64,000 nucleotides of DNA from Dryomyza anilis (Eukaryota > Arthropoda > Insecta > Diptera > Dryomyzidae). The stretch lies in assembly GCA_951804985.1 (NCBI GenBank), contig OX638136.1, forward strand, positions 9,179,852-9,243,851, in the 5' to 3' direction. The position numbers were made by a program, and so were the translations under genes. Below, one piece after another: positions 40,001 to 52,159 of this stretch. Numbering within the stretch: position 1 is the stretch's first letter; the number at the start of each line of letters is the position of its first letter. Below the pieces are notes generated by a model. It was not told where the DNA came from. It saw only the letters and a list, made by a program, of their open reading frames with translations, and ran no database searches.

Positions 40001-40187
40001 TCATTTGCTCATCATTCGTTTCTATAACCCACAACTTGCTTATCCCACAATCTCCATTTAATTTCGCCCAAACAATTGCTTCTGTATTAGGTGGTATTTT
40101 TCTATTTTTATGAGCAATAACTTGTTTAATTTTCGGGCTCTGGTCACAATCAATGTTTAGTTGGATCTCTGTTTTGGCATAACTCAA
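37062..40187 (-). pseudogene. Family 2 Pol: RT, RNase H, integrase (one nonsense codon)
   Basis: From 40187 there are 833 codons to a TAA at 37686-37688. The same frame stays open to 37062, so a single nonsense codon splits an otherwise ~1,040-codon Pol. RT: FCVDCRKLNDVTKKDSYPLP, FSMLDLQSGYWQV, then the catalytic YLDDIIVMG near residue 328. RNase H: ILDTDASGYGIGGVLSQ and RRELLAVIESVKNF, but LRTNHAALRWLL has Asn (about residue 543) where the third catalytic Asp is usual. Integrase: a His-Cys zinc finger (HLGINKTVEKV, then CPQC), Asp in AMDVAGPFP, Asp in HSDQGRNFES just past the stop, and Glu in GMVERFNRTLEEYL. A WEGPYKIIKR GPY/F module ends the protein. The stop removes the second half of the catalytic core. 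Confidence 0.92.
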
Positions 40188-40190
40188 AAT

Positions 40191-40577
40191 TTATCTTGTT
40201 AAATCTAGTGTGAAACCGTTTCTTATCATGAAGTCCATGCCAAGTGTTAATTCGTCTACTATTTCCGCCACTATAAAATCATGCTTAACTGTCGTAGTGC
40301 CAATAGTGATTTCCTTGGTAATTTTTCCTCTGATTGGAGCCTCTTCAACTGTCGCTGTTTGCAATCTTATTCCGATAAGCGGCTCTATTTCGTCCCTAAC
40401 AAGGTTACTTCTTATAATTGAGTGTGAAGCTCCTGTATCCAACGTTACCATATATGCTACACAATCAATTAGCCCCTTGACAGTTAAACTATTCGACTTT
40501 CGAGCAATTTGTGAAATGGAGATTCTGGGGCAATCGGTTATGGGAGTCAGATCGTGCCCCGCAGATACCATCAACAA
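40191..40577 (-). CDS. Family 2 aspartic protease
   Basis: A 128-codon frame with VTLDTGASHSIIRSNLV, the Asp-Thr-Gly active site, and LTLGMDFMIRNGF, the ILG-type motif near the end. It ends three bases before the Pol frame and overlaps the gag frame by 89 bp in another phase. This suggests a shifted or fused gag-protease junction, but a deletion at the end of gag obscures the native arrangement. Its role is to cut the polyproteins in the assembling particle. Confidence 0.85.
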   Translation of the reverse strand: MLMVSAGHDLTPITDCPRISISQIARKSNSLTVKGLIDCVAYMVTLDTGASHSIIRSNLVRDEIEPLIGIRLQTATVEEAPIRGKITKEITIGTTTVKHDFIVAEIVDELTLGMDFMIRNGFTLDLTR

Positions 40578-41724
40578 ACGCTTCGATCTTGCACTTTTCT
40601 ATGTAATCACTCGTTGAATCTGCATACGACAAATGCGCAAGCCTCTCGACGTCCGCTGCATACGCCTCCAAAGTTTCGCCATTTCGTTGCATTCTGCCCT
40701 TCAACTCCATTCGGTATATCTGTTTCATGTGATCACTGCCATATTTTCGCTGCAGTGCAGCCATAACCGCTAAATAACTGTTTCGATCACTTTCTGGAAC
40801 AGTCTGCAATACTTCGGCTGCGCCTCCTTTTAGCGCCACGATAAGTGCGGCTACGCTGTCTTCATTGTTCCATCGATTACTTACAGCCGTGGTCTCAAAT
40901 TGCAGCTTGAAAATGTTGAGCGCTGTGGTTCCATCGTAAATCGGAGATTTTAGTCTCGTACCACTAACAACATGCTGTGTAGGTCCATTTATCTGCAACA
41001 CGTGCAAATCTTTTTTTATTTCCTGGATTTCTTTGTCTATACCATTTTCTAATCTTTGAATTTTATCATCAACATCATTTATATGCGCTTCGAGTTCATT
41101 TACTTTGCTATGTAGAGTATTAGAAATTTCCAGAAGTTGCTTAGAATGTTCTTGCTTAGAATGCTGTTCAGAATTTTCCTGAAGTTTCTGTTCTATTTTG
41201 TTAGAATTTTCTACAAGTTCATGCTTCATGTCTAATTTGAGCTGATTGGAATTTTCTAGAAGTTTCTGTTCCATTTTGTTAGCATTTTCTTGAAGCTGTT
41301 TGGAATTTTCTTGAAGTTCTGTTTTAAGTTGATTGGAATTTTCTTGAAGCTTCTGTTCCATTTTGTTAGCATTTTCTTGAAGCTGTTTGGAATTTTCTTG
41401 AAGCTTTTGTTCTATTTTGTTAGCATTTTCTTGAAGCTGTTTGGAATTTTCTTGAGGCATTATCTGAAACTGTTGCTGCATAGCTCCGATCAACTGGCTC
41501 ATATCAAAAACTTGGGTCTGTACTTTCTCCTCTGTGTCCAGATTTTTCGATGACGATGCTGCAGCTTCAATTTCAAATTCGTGCTCCGCGAGAAGAATGC
41601 CTTGGTTCTCTAATTCTTCCATTAGGCGCTTCTGCAGCTCTACTTTCGTACCAGCAGTTGTCAGATTACGAATCGACAGCTTCTTCTTTAGCTGGTCGAC
41701 TTTAAGTTGATCGAATTTAACCAT
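40489..41724 (-). CDS. Family 2 Gag with N-terminal SAP-like domain and coiled coil (3' deleted)
   Basis: The 411 codons begin MVKFDQLKVDQLKKKLSIRN; residues ~5-37 fit a SAP helix-extended loop-helix (LTTAGTKVELQKRLMEELE), a motif that usually binds AT-rich DNA. Residues ~95-220 are a long series of QENxxQLQENANKMEQKL-type repeats, a predicted coiled coil. A capsid-like region follows (ALNIFKLQFETTAVSNRW; KYGSDHMKQIYRMELK; LAHLSYADSTSDYIEKC). After AFVDGI the homology to the copy at 25617-25975 stops, and the CCHC knuckle is missing, so a deletion has joined gag to the protease region. Start choice: first Met, 31 bases inside the LTR and close to the primer site. The SAP call is by eye. Confidence 0.75.
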   Translation of the reverse strand: MVKFDQLKVDQLKKKLSIRNLTTAGTKVELQKRLMEELENQGILLAEHEFEIEAAASSSKNLDTEEKVQTQVFDMSQLIGAMQQQFQIMPQENSKQLQENANKIEQKLQENSKQLQENANKMEQKLQENSNQLKTELQENSKQLQENANKMEQKLLENSNQLKLDMKHELVENSNKIEQKLQENSEQHSKQEHSKQLLEISNTLHSKVNELEAHINDVDDKIQRLENGIDKEIQEIKKDLHVLQINGPTQHVVSGTRLKSPIYDGTTALNIFKLQFETTAVSNRWNNEDSVAALIVALKGGAAEVLQTVPESDRNSYLAVMAALQRKYGSDHMKQIYRMELKGRMQRNGETLEAYAADVERLAHLSYADSTSDYIEKCKIEAFVDGICGARSDSHNRLPQNLHFTNCSKVE

Positions 41725-41735
41725 TTTGTATCACA

Positions 41736-41753
41736 ATCCCACTTCTGACACCA
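41736..41753 (-). promoter_or_regulatory. Primer-binding site, tRNA-Leu type
   Basis: In the minus sense TGGTGTCAGAAGTGGGAT begins one base from the 5' LTR. It is complementary to a tRNA 3' end reading ATCCCACTTCTGACACCA, which I recognise as typical of tRNA-Leu. Confidence 0.8.
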
Positions 41754-41754
41754 A

Positions 41755-42290
41755 TGTTACGAAAATTCAGTCTTCGGAAAACTGTTCTACGAGTTCGTAT
41801 CGCTGGATTGTGTACAAAATAAAAACGCACTTATATTTGGTTTTAACTAGTATTATTTCAACTAGTATTAATTAACTTTATTAATATCAATAACAACTTA
41901 ATGAATAATCAAATGCTGAATTACTACAATTTATCTTTACAATGTTCACTCGCGAGACGCACTAGTTCACTATTAAATCACAACTGAAGTACAGCGCCTC
42001 AGATGCGCGGCCTTATATACTGCAGGCAACAGTTCGACACGTTTAGACAAGCTTCGACTTGTTTCGAGAACCTTCAACTCGTTTCGTGAATGACGCATGC
42101 TATTGGCATCTCATTCGCACTCAAGTGTTTTAATGTGCTGATCTTCCATCACTTTCTCGCACATTGCATAGTGCGCTGAATGATCTTCCGTCTCTTTCTA
42201 ACACATTGCTTAGAGCGCTGAATTGTCTTGCGTCTCATTTATTATTGTTGATTGCTTGCACAGTGGAGCAAATTACCTCTTTTCGTAACA
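41755..42290 (-). repeat. Family 2 5' LTR
   Basis: Same length and ends as 36473-37008. In element sense this is the promoter-bearing copy. 'gcggccttatatactgcagg' contains the likely TATA region. Confidence 0.92.
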
Positions 42291-42294
42291 ATAT

Positions 42295-42900
42295 TAATAT
42301 AAATTTACAAATGGTATTATTTAGTGCTTATATAATGCCATAGGAATACAATGTGAAACTGCCACTACATTATCTTGTATTCCTCGTTATTTCGTGCGAC
42401 GTCTACATAACATACTAAAATCATACCAGGAAAACCACGCCTTAAATTTAAAAAGTAAGATTACCTTTTAATAATAAAAATAACTAAATTAATCAATTAT
42501 TAAATAGATATTCATCTACCTACCTTAAGGTTTCCTGTAGAAACACCGATGACTGGTGTGGATATGATCAACCTGAATTTAGAGAATCAGAGACTTCAAC
42601 AATACATGAAAACGTATAAGCTGACCAGTATGGGTAACACTTTAACAATAATAATATACCAACATTAATCCATGAATCCATAATTAAAAATATCTTTTAT
42701 ATATTCAAATCAATTTCTTTAATATTATATTTACCCGAAAACAATATTAATAAATACGTTTATTAACTATCACTAGAAACCTGTAACATCAGTACAAAAA
42801 ATGAAGACACCAAAACATCCTAGTCACTGACGGTTAAATAGCCGTAAGAAACCATATTATTATCATTATTATTAATAAATGAAAATAAAACAATCATATT
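42295..42900 (+). other. Probable continuation of the Penelope-like element, then AT-rich DNA
   Basis: It starts directly after the ATAT duplication of the family-2 insertion, so the first part should be the displaced 3' end of the Penelope-like element. No nuclease motif is clear; 'tcttgtattcctcg' and a short Cys/Ile-rich frame are all that can be seen. Confidence 0.4.
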
Positions 42901-42901
42901 G

Positions 42902-42906
<5 letters not shown>

Positions 42907-42981
<75 letters not shown>
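42907..42981. repeat. (TA)n at the start of array unit 1
   Basis: Equivalent tracts open unit 2 (47278-47332) and unit 3 (51735-51851). All differ in length. Confidence 0.95.
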
Positions 42982-42982
<1 letters not shown>

Positions 42983-44634
42983 ATTAATTTCATTGAAAAC
43001 CTATCATAATCAAACCACCAATATACTAAAATATATCAACAATAATAAATAAATATAAAAAATCAAAAACCTATATGGCGTATATGACAAATACACCAAA
43101 CAGTGCTAATTCAAAAACATTAAACAATATACAGTATCAAAAACAATAACAATCCTCAGATAAAATTATAAATCTATTATCCTTAAAGAAATAATACAGC
43201 AGCAATCTTACTAGAGAAAACAATAAAACATTTAACGATTAAAGACATGTGTGCTTTAATAATATCATATGTATCTATGTGAGTGATATTGTAATGATGG
43301 ACGTTAGGGGCGGACGTTTTAATAAATAATTGAATCGCTTAGGCCCTGCCTAGGAAATTGCCGGCGCTAATAAACGCCACTGGCCTATGATCTGGGATGC
43401 CGGCACTAAATAGCGCCAAAGCAAGCTCAATGTTTTAGCCTATGATTTGGCTGATAAATATAAAAGATGGCGATTTATTGGCTGATCATTTACAATAGGC
43501 TTTATTATTATAAAACATTCTATTTATACTTAATCCTAGTTTGACATTTATCATATTGACATAGATTTGACATAACTCTTTTGACAATTAAAAAGATACG
43601 TATGTGAAGTTAAGAACACGGCTTCAACAACAGGAACGGGCAGAATCAATATCTGCCACCACTATTTGTACTGAAGTTGTTTCCGCCGCGTTCTATTTAA
43701 TTTTCACCATCAGTGCGAAGAGTGGCCAGATTAATAATCTTGACTTTTGCCATTGTAATAATCGATAAAGATACGATTATTTCATTATTATTTAATGCTT
43801 TTGTAAAACGGATTAAAACCTTTTTATTCGTATGCGCATTGCTGTGAAAATCCATAAAAAAAAAAAAAAAAATTATAAAATATGAAAAGTTTATAATTTT
43901 CTACAGTTTGAAAAACTTTTCATACTGATATTTTACCGGTAACATTTTAATTCTGGAACGGTAATCGTTCATTGCCTTCATTTTGGTAACAGCTATGATA
44001 TTTCATATAAAACAGTATGAAACGAATAAATACCTTGAAAAATTAATACATGGAACTATTAATACACCAAATGGTCGTACTATTAAGTAGTTGATGATCA
44101 ATTTTCTTCTGAGTATAATAAAAAAAGAAAAACCTAAAATATTTTTACTAAAAACATAAACTGTATTTGCTTTCAAGTATTTTTTCCAGTAAACCCAATT
44201 ATATTTTTAAGATATTCAAACGATATCGTAAATATGACATTATGTACAAAAAATCAAATTTTTATTTCTTTACTATTTTAAATAATTTTTAGGTATTTAG
44301 GAGGAATTGGAGGAATATTTATACTTCTCTATCGTTTTATTGAAAACGACCCATGTTGTTAATAAATTCTCAGGTGATGATATTGATTTTACGATATTAA
44401 AACCAATTTCTGCATTTGTGTTTATATGGACTAAAAATTGTTGATGTAATTTTGGTTATCCCTAAACATACAATAGTTTTGCTAAAAAAAATTACACAAT
44501 TTTTTTATGACATTAAAAAGTATAATAAAATGTGCCGTTGAGAATAAAAAAGTCTTAGTCCATTTTTGAAAAAAAAAGGTAAACAAGGCCAGAATTCGTT
44601 ATCTAGAGCTAGTATTACATACACTTAGAAAAAA

Positions 44635-44835
44635 GTTTCCTCATAATAAGAAAAATGCAATTGAAATAGCTTTAAGGAAAAAACTTTCTCATTTTTAAGA
44701 AATTAAGCAAAATTTTCCTTATAGTAAGTAAATTTTACTACAATTAAAGAAAAACCTTCCTTAAAATAGGTAAAATTGAACTTGACGCTATTTCAAGTAA
44801 ATTTTCCTTAATATAAGGAAACTGTTTTTTGAGAG
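44635..44835. repeat. Cluster of alternating TTTCCTTA/TAAGGAAA motifs, unit 1
   Basis: About eight variants of tttccttat or its complement occur in 200 bases, ending in the palindrome ttttccttaatataaggaaa. The same cluster occurs in unit 2 near 48960-49160. It could be subterminal transposase sites or a decayed minisatellite. Confidence 0.65.
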
Positions 44836-45560
44836 TATATTGTATTTTTAAAATTTCAGAATTTAACGTTTTTAACCACATTTTAAAAAGTATGTTATTT
44901 GATATACATTAAAACATAGAAGTTTGCATCAAAATTTTGCAAAAATTCATAATTTGAAAAATTGATCGTAATAAATTGGGATATCCATATTTTTTTTCAA
45001 ATACTTCTGGAAGTAAAGGATATTTTGGAAATTGTGCCACACTATTATTATTGTCAGCTCAATTAAATTACACTTTGCATTGATCCACTCAATTTTGAGA
45101 ATTTTTTCTCCTCCTGAAATTTGCTTTCTGTTAGTTGTTATCTTTTGCCTGTAAGAATATCGATATAACTTAATTTTTGACTGAAAATATTGGGCAAAGT
45201 CTAAGCAAAATATTACACCATTTGTATTTCTACTTCCTGAGATAAAACAACAATTCTATCAATATAAATTTAATCTAAATTCAAAATCTTTAGATATGTT
45301 GATATAACTATTATTAATAATCCAATTACATTCTGTTTTACTGTTTGAAATTTAATATAGTTTGACTGACAACAACATTTTTCAAATTAGGCCTCTTAGA
45401 GAAGCCTCTATGATTTAAATAATATAATAAAATTATTGAATATTCCAAATACATAGGTAATAAATTCGTACATATATACTGTCTAAAAACGACGGATACT
45501 TAAATACTTCAATCACGTGGCGATTCGTACCGCTACGTAACTTTTATATCATTGCCATCG

Positions 45561-45565
<5 letters not shown>

Positions 45566-45604
<39 letters not shown>
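45566..45604. repeat. (TA)n inside the TIR element, unit 1
   Basis: The corresponding tract in unit 2 (49886-49958) is about twice as long, so it has changed since the duplication. Confidence 0.9.
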
Positions 45605-45609
<5 letters not shown>

Positions 45610-45888
45610 CTCTTTAAATTTTTCTTATGTAGTATAATTTTATTTGATTCTAAATTACACAAAAATTAAATTACACAAAAAATACCAATGAGATCAAAAA
45701 TGCACTGTTCTTGTGGAATTATACAAAAGTAGCAACACTGACACAACTACACTTCTTTACAAAGAGAACGAAGTAAAAATCAGATCTACTTTCGGTGGCA
45801 GATGTTGATTCCACCCGTTCCTGTTGTTAACTTCACGCATATTAAAAACATAGAATAAAATATATTTATGTACATTGGGTACCTTACA

Positions 45889-47270
45889 CCTTCAAGTGAA
45901 AAAATTATAATTTTTATAATTTAATCAAAAATAATAATTTTTAAACTTAAAACTGACAATGTTTATTGAGCTTAAAACTAACAATATTTATATATATATA
46001 TATATCAGAGTTCGGAAAGTCAAATAAATGAATACACATAATGACTCACTCATGCATAATCCGCATAAGTGAGAAAGCACACATTTAATTTTACAACACA
46101 CGACATGAGTGAGTAGAGAAAAAAATCCGACTTACTCTCTGCTCATAAATGATAATCATCGGAGAGTAAAAACTTTACTACTCATGAGTGCTGTCTTCAA
46201 CTCATTTATTTTACTCCTCACGACGGAGTAGCAATACGCATTTTATCTTTTTCTCATACTCATAAAAGGACAAATTGTATAAACATGGTGCTCATTTTTT
46301 GTATGTATAAAACGAGTAAGCGGTGTTGCAAGACGAGTTGCGTTGAAACTTAAAATGTTTTATTTTATAAATAATGCCCGATTTACATTGGCTGCATTCG
46401 GCGATCTCAACAGTTTCGAAATTGCCGTTTATAATTTTTTGAGTTAAAATGTGATTGAATGTCATCGAATGTTATCGATAACAAAACATGGACAGGTCTG
46501 ATTTTATGAATGAAATAGCACAATGGAAGAAGTTAAACTTCAAAACATAATTTTTTAACTGTCAATATTTAAGAATATTTCTTTTTTTCCCCATCTTTTT
46601 ATTAATTTATAAACTCTCTTTTATGTACTAATGCTGAAAACCGAAACCTACGCACAGCTCAGCCAACAAACATTAAACAAATTCGCAACGTTTTTCCAAT
46701 TAACGCGAAATAAAAATATAAATGTTGCATTTTGCAATCTCAATACGGGATTTTTTTTTACATATATTTTAGATGTATTTCAATAACTTTATAATCATTC
46801 CAAATAATGAATAAAAAAAAGCAGAAAATTTGATATAAATGTTAAAATAGTAAATAATATTTATATTTGTATTTTTTTAGCCATTTTTTAGAAGTATATC
46901 AATACATATTGTCAACACTGATCGCTGCATATACAAACAACAAACATATGCGAATATAACAAGACAGCATCCAAGCTTGTTATCTTTTTATTCGAGAACT
47001 TATTTTATACAAGCTGTACTGTGTTGCGTCTAGCTGTTGTCATGCGATATATACAGGGTACCACAAAAATTTCAATGTGCCTTTTTTGTAGATTATGTAT
47101 ACGTATATTATATATACATAATGACGTCGCTGTTTTAAAAATCATGTAATATACGTATAAATTTAGCAAAAATTAATCACGATATCCAGCAATTAATAAT
47201 AAAAATAATTTTGTATTTGTTATATATGATTATAGCAGGGTTGATATCTCATAAAATGATGCATAGAAAA
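45889..47270. other. Right part of array unit 1, no gene
   Basis: AT-rich DNA with no open frame. Between 46040 and 46330 there is a dense cluster of actca/tgagt motifs (tgactcactcatgcat, actactcatgagtgc, catgagtgagtag). Repeated at 50241-51620. Confidence 0.6.
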
Positions 47271-47274
47271 TTTG

Positions 47275-47335
<61 letters not shown>

Positions 47336-47919
47336 CAAACCACCAATATACTAAAATATATCAACAATAATAAATAAATATAAAAAATCAAAAACCTATA
47401 TGGCGTATATGACAAATACACCAAACAGTGCTAATTCAAAAACATTAAACAATATACAGTATCAAAAACAATAACAATCCTCAGATAAAATTATAAATCT
47501 ATTATCCTTAAAGAAATAATACAGCAGCAATCTTACTAGAGAAAACAATAAAACATTTAACGATTAAAGACATGTGTGCTTTAATAATATCATATGTATC
47601 TATGTGAGTGATATTGTAATGATGGACGTTAGGGGCGGACGTTTTAATAAATAATTGAATCGCTTAGGCCCTGCCTAGGAAATTGCCGGCGCTAATAAAC
47701 GCCACTGGCCTATGATCTGGGATGCCGGCACTAAATAGCGCCAAAGCAAGCTCAATGTTTTAGCCTATGATTTGGCTGATAAATATAAAAGATGGCGATT
47801 TATTGGCTGATCATTTACAATAGGCTTTATTATTATAAAACATTCTATTTATACTTAATCCTAGTTTGACATTTATCATATTGACATAGATTTGACATAA
47901 CTCTTTTGACAATTAAAAA

Positions 47920-49883
47920 GATACGTATGTGAAGTTAAGAACACGGCTTCAACAACAGGAACGGGCAGAATCAATATCTGCCACCACTATTTGTACTGAA
48001 GTTGTTTCCGCCGCGTTCTATTTAATTTTCACCATCAGTGCGAAGAGTGGCCAGATTAATAATCTTGACTTTTGCCATTGTAATAATCGATAAAGATACG
48101 ATTATTTCATTATTATTTAATGCTTTTGTAAAACGAATTAAAACCTTTTTATTCGTATGCGCATTGCTGTGAAAATCCATAAAAAAAAAAAAAAAAATTA
48201 TAAAATATGAAAAGTTTATAATTTTCTACAGTTTGAAAAACTTTTCATACTGATATTTTACCGGTAACATTTTAATTCTGGAACGGTAATCGTTCATTGC
48301 CTTCATTTTGGTAACAGCTATGATATTTCATATAAAACAGTATGAAACGAATAAATACCTTGAAAAATTAATACATGGAACTATTAATACACCAAATGGT
48401 CGTACTATTAAGTAGTTGATGATCAATTTTCTTCTGAGTATAATAAAAAAAGAAAAACCTAAAATATTTTTACTAAAAACATAAACTGTATTTGCTTTCA
48501 AGTATTTTTTCCAGTAAACCCAATTATATTTTTAAGATATTCAAACGATATCGTAAATATGACATTATGTACAAAAAATCAAATTTTTATTTCTTTACTA
48601 TTTTAAATAATTTTTAGGTATTTAGGAGGAATTGGAGGAATATTTATACTTCTCTATCGTTTTATTGAAAACGACCCATGTTGTTAATAAATTCTCAGGT
48701 GATGATATTGATTTTACGATATTAAAACCAATTTCTGCATTTGTGTTTATATGGACTAAAAATTGTTGATGTAATTTTGGTTATCCCTAAACATACAATA
48801 GTTTTGCTAAAAAAAATTACACAATTTTTTTATGACATTAAAAAGTATAATAAAATGTGCCGTTGAGAATAAAAAAGTCTTAGTCCATTTTTGAAAAAAA
48901 AAGGTAAACAAGGCCAGAATTCGTTATCTAGAGCTAGTATTACATACACTTAGAAAAAAGTTTCCTCATAATAAGAAAAATGCAATTGAAATAGCTTTAA
49001 GGAAAAAACTTTCTCATTTTTAAGAAATTAAGCAAAATTTTCCTTATAGTAAGTAAATTTTACTACAATTAAAGAAAAACCTTCCTTAAAATAGGTAAAA
49101 TTGAACTTGACGCTATTTCAAGTAAATTTTCCTTAATATAAGGAAACTGTTTTTTGAGAGTATATTGTATTTTTAAAATTTCAGAATTTAACGTTTTTAA
49201 CCACATTTTAAAAAGTATGTTATTTGATATACATTAAAACATAGAAGTTTGCATCAAAATTTTGCAAAAATTCATAATTTGAAAAATTGATCGTAATAAA
49301 TTGGGATATCTATATTTTTTTTCAAATACTTCAAAGTAAAGGATATTTTGGAAATTGTGCCACACTATTATTATTGTCAGCTCAATTAAATTACACTTTG
49401 CATTGATCCACTCAATTTTGAGAATTTTTTCTCCTCCTGAAATTTGCTTTCTGTTAGTTGTTATCTTTTGCCTGTAAGAATATCGATATAACTTAATTTT
49501 TGACTGAAAATATTGGGCAAAGTCTAAGCAAAATATTACACCATTTGTATTTCTACTTCCTGAGATAAAACAACAATTCTATCAATATAAATTTAATCTA
49601 AATTCAAAATCTTTAGATATGTTGATATAACTATTATTAATAATCCAATTACATTCTGTTTTACTGTTTGAAATTTAATATAGTTTGACTGACAACAACA
49701 TTTTTCAAATTAGGCCTCTTAGAGAAGCCTCTATGATTTAAATAATATAATAAAATTATTGAATATTCCAAATACATAGGTAATAAATTCGTACATATAT
49801 ACTGTCTAAAAACGACGGATACTTAAATACTTCAATCACGTGGCGATTCGTACCGCTACGTAACTTTTATATCATTGCCATCG

Positions 49884-49962
<79 letters not shown>

Positions 49963-50193
49963 CTCTTTAAATTTTTCTTATGTAGTATAATTTTATTTGA
50001 TTCTAAATTACACAAAAATTAAATTACACAAAAAATACCAATGAGATCAAAAATGCACTGTTCTTGTGGAATTACACAAAAGTAGCAACACTGACACAAC
50101 TACACTTCTTTACAAAGAGAACGAAGTAAAAATCAGATCTACTTTCGGTGGCAGATGTTGATTCCACCCGTTCCTGTTGTTAACTTCACGCAT
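47920..50193. mobile_element. 2.25-kb TIR element in the LTR, unit 2
   Basis: A copy of 43595-45840 carried along by the array duplication, with the same flanking ATTAAAAA (50194-50201 on the right). It is longer mainly because of the bigger (TA)n tract. Confidence 0.85.
49886..49958. repeat. (TA)n inside the TIR element, unit 2
   Basis: Expanded relative to unit 1. Confidence 0.9.
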
Positions 50194-51729
50194 ATTAAAA
50201 ACATAGAATAAAATATATTTATGTACATTGGGTACCTTACACCTTCAAGTGAAAAAATTATAATTTTTATAATTTAATCAAAAATAATAATTTTTAAACT
50301 TAAAACTGACAATGTTTATTGAGCTTAAAACTAACAATATTTATATATATATATATATCAGAGTTCGGAAAGTCAAATAAATGAATACACATAATGACTC
50401 ACTCATGCATAATCCGCATAAGTGAGAAAGCACACATTTAATTTTACAACACACGACATGAGTGAGTAGAGAAAAAAATCCGACTTACTCTCTGCTCATA
50501 AATGATAATCATCGGAGAGTAAAAACTTTACTACTCATGAGTGCTGTCTTCAACTCATTTATTTTACTCCTCACGACGGAGTAGCAATACGCATTTTATC
50601 TTTTTCTCATACTCATAAAAGGACAAATTGTATAAACATGGTGCTCATTTTTTGTATGTATAAAACGAGTAAGCGGTGTTGCAAGACGAGTTGCGTTGAA
50701 ACTTAAAATGTTTTATTTTATAAATAATGCCCGATTTACATTGGCTGCATTCGGCGATCTCAACAGTTTCGAAATTGCCGTTTATAATTTTTTGAGTTAA
50801 AATGTGATTGAATGTCATCGAATGTTATCGATAACAAAACATGGACAGGTCTGATTTTATGAATGAAATAGCACAATGGAAGAAGTTAAACTTCAAAACA
50901 TAATTTTTTAACTGTCAATATTTAAGAATATTTCTTTTTTTCCCCATCTTTTTATTAATTTATAAACTCTCTTTTATGTACTAATGCTGAAAACCGAAAC
51001 CTACGCACAGCTCAGCCAACAAACATTAAACAAATTCGCAACGTTTTTCCAATTAACGCGAAATAAAAATATAAATGTTGCATTTTGCAATCTCAATACG
51101 GGATTTTTTTTTACATATATTTTAGATGTATTTCAATAACTTTATAATCATTCCAAATAATGAATAAAAAAAAGAAGAAAATTTGATATAAATGTTAAAA
51201 TAGTAAATAATATTTATATTTGTATTTTTTTAGCCATTTTTTAGAAGTATATCAATACATATTGTCAACACTGATCGCTGCATATACAAACAACAAACAT
51301 ATGCGAATATAACAAGACAGCATCCAAGCTTGTTATCTTTTTATTCGAGAACTTATTTTATACAAGCTGTACTGTGTTGCGTCTAGCTGTTGTCATGCGA
51401 TATATACAGTGTACCACGAAAATTTCAATGTGCCTTTTTTGTAGATAATGTATACGTATATTATATATACATAATGACGTCGCTGTTTTAAAAATCATGT
51501 AATATACGTATAAATTTAGCAAAAATTAATCACGATATCCAGCAATTAATAATAAAAATAATTTTGTATTTGTTATATATGATTATAGCAGGGAAAAAAT
51601 GTTTGGATTTTTAATTCGCTTTTATTTGTTATAATACTTAGTTATTTAAAACGCGAGATACTTGCAAATTGAAAGCTCAGTAAAAATATTATTGGTTGAT
51701 ATCTCATAAAATGATGCATAGAAAATTTG

Positions 51730-51851
<122 letters not shown>

Positions 51852-52159
51852 GATTAATTTCATTGAAAACCTATCATAATCAAACCACCGATATACTAAA
51901 ATATATCAACAATAATAAATAAATATAAAAAATCAAAAACCTATATGGCGTATATGACAAATACACCAAACAGTGCTAATTCAAAAACATTAAACAATAT
52001 ACAGTATCAAAAACAATAACAATCCTCAGATAAAATTATAAATCTATTATCCTTAAAGAAATAATACAGCAGCAATCTTACTAGAGAAAACAATAAAACA
52101 TTTAACGATTAAAGACATGTGTGCTTTAATAATATCATATGTATCTATGTGAGTGATAT

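Larger units (their letters stand above)
36473..42290 (-). mobile_element. Full-length Ty3/gypsy family 2 element, 5,818 bp
   Basis: It is bounded by two 536-bp LTRs (36473-37008 and 41755-42290) and flanked by ATAT on both sides (36469-36472 and 42291-42294). In element sense: LTR, tRNA-Leu primer site, gag, protease, pol (RT, RNase H, integrase), polypurine tract, LTR. I count about 16 mismatches and no indels between the LTRs, so about 97% identity and a fairly young insertion. It lies inside the Penelope-like element. Coding defects are one nonsense codon in integrase, a changed RNase H residue and a gag deletion. Confidence 0.93.
43595..45840. mobile_element. 2.25-kb non-autonomous TIR element in the LTR, unit 1
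   Basis: It is flanked by ATTAAAAA at 43587-43594 and 45841-45848, an 8-bp duplication. The uninterrupted LTR near 61343 has this sequence once. The ends are imperfect ~60-bp inverted repeats. On the left GTGAAGTTAAG is followed by aacaggaacgggcagaatca; the right complement has GTGAAGTTAAC then aacaggaacgggtggaatca, both ending in atctgccacc. There is no open frame above 60 codons. An 8-bp duplication suggests a hAT relative. Confidence 0.8.
43290..45888 (-). repeat. Family 1 LTR in array unit 1, split by an insertion
   Basis: It starts TGTAATGATGGACG and ends gggtaccttaca as in the LTRs at 10050 and 61204, with a 2,246-bp element inserted after 'gacaattaaaaa'. The left flank is not the primer site, so the rest of the retroelement is absent here. 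Equivalents: 47615-50241 in unit 2, and from 52160 in unit 3. Confidence 0.8.

Noticed and set aside
43290..45888. Array unit LTR as a simple solo LTR with its own 4-bp duplication
   Set aside because: The bases flanking its ends (atat and cctt) do not match, so no target duplication supports it.
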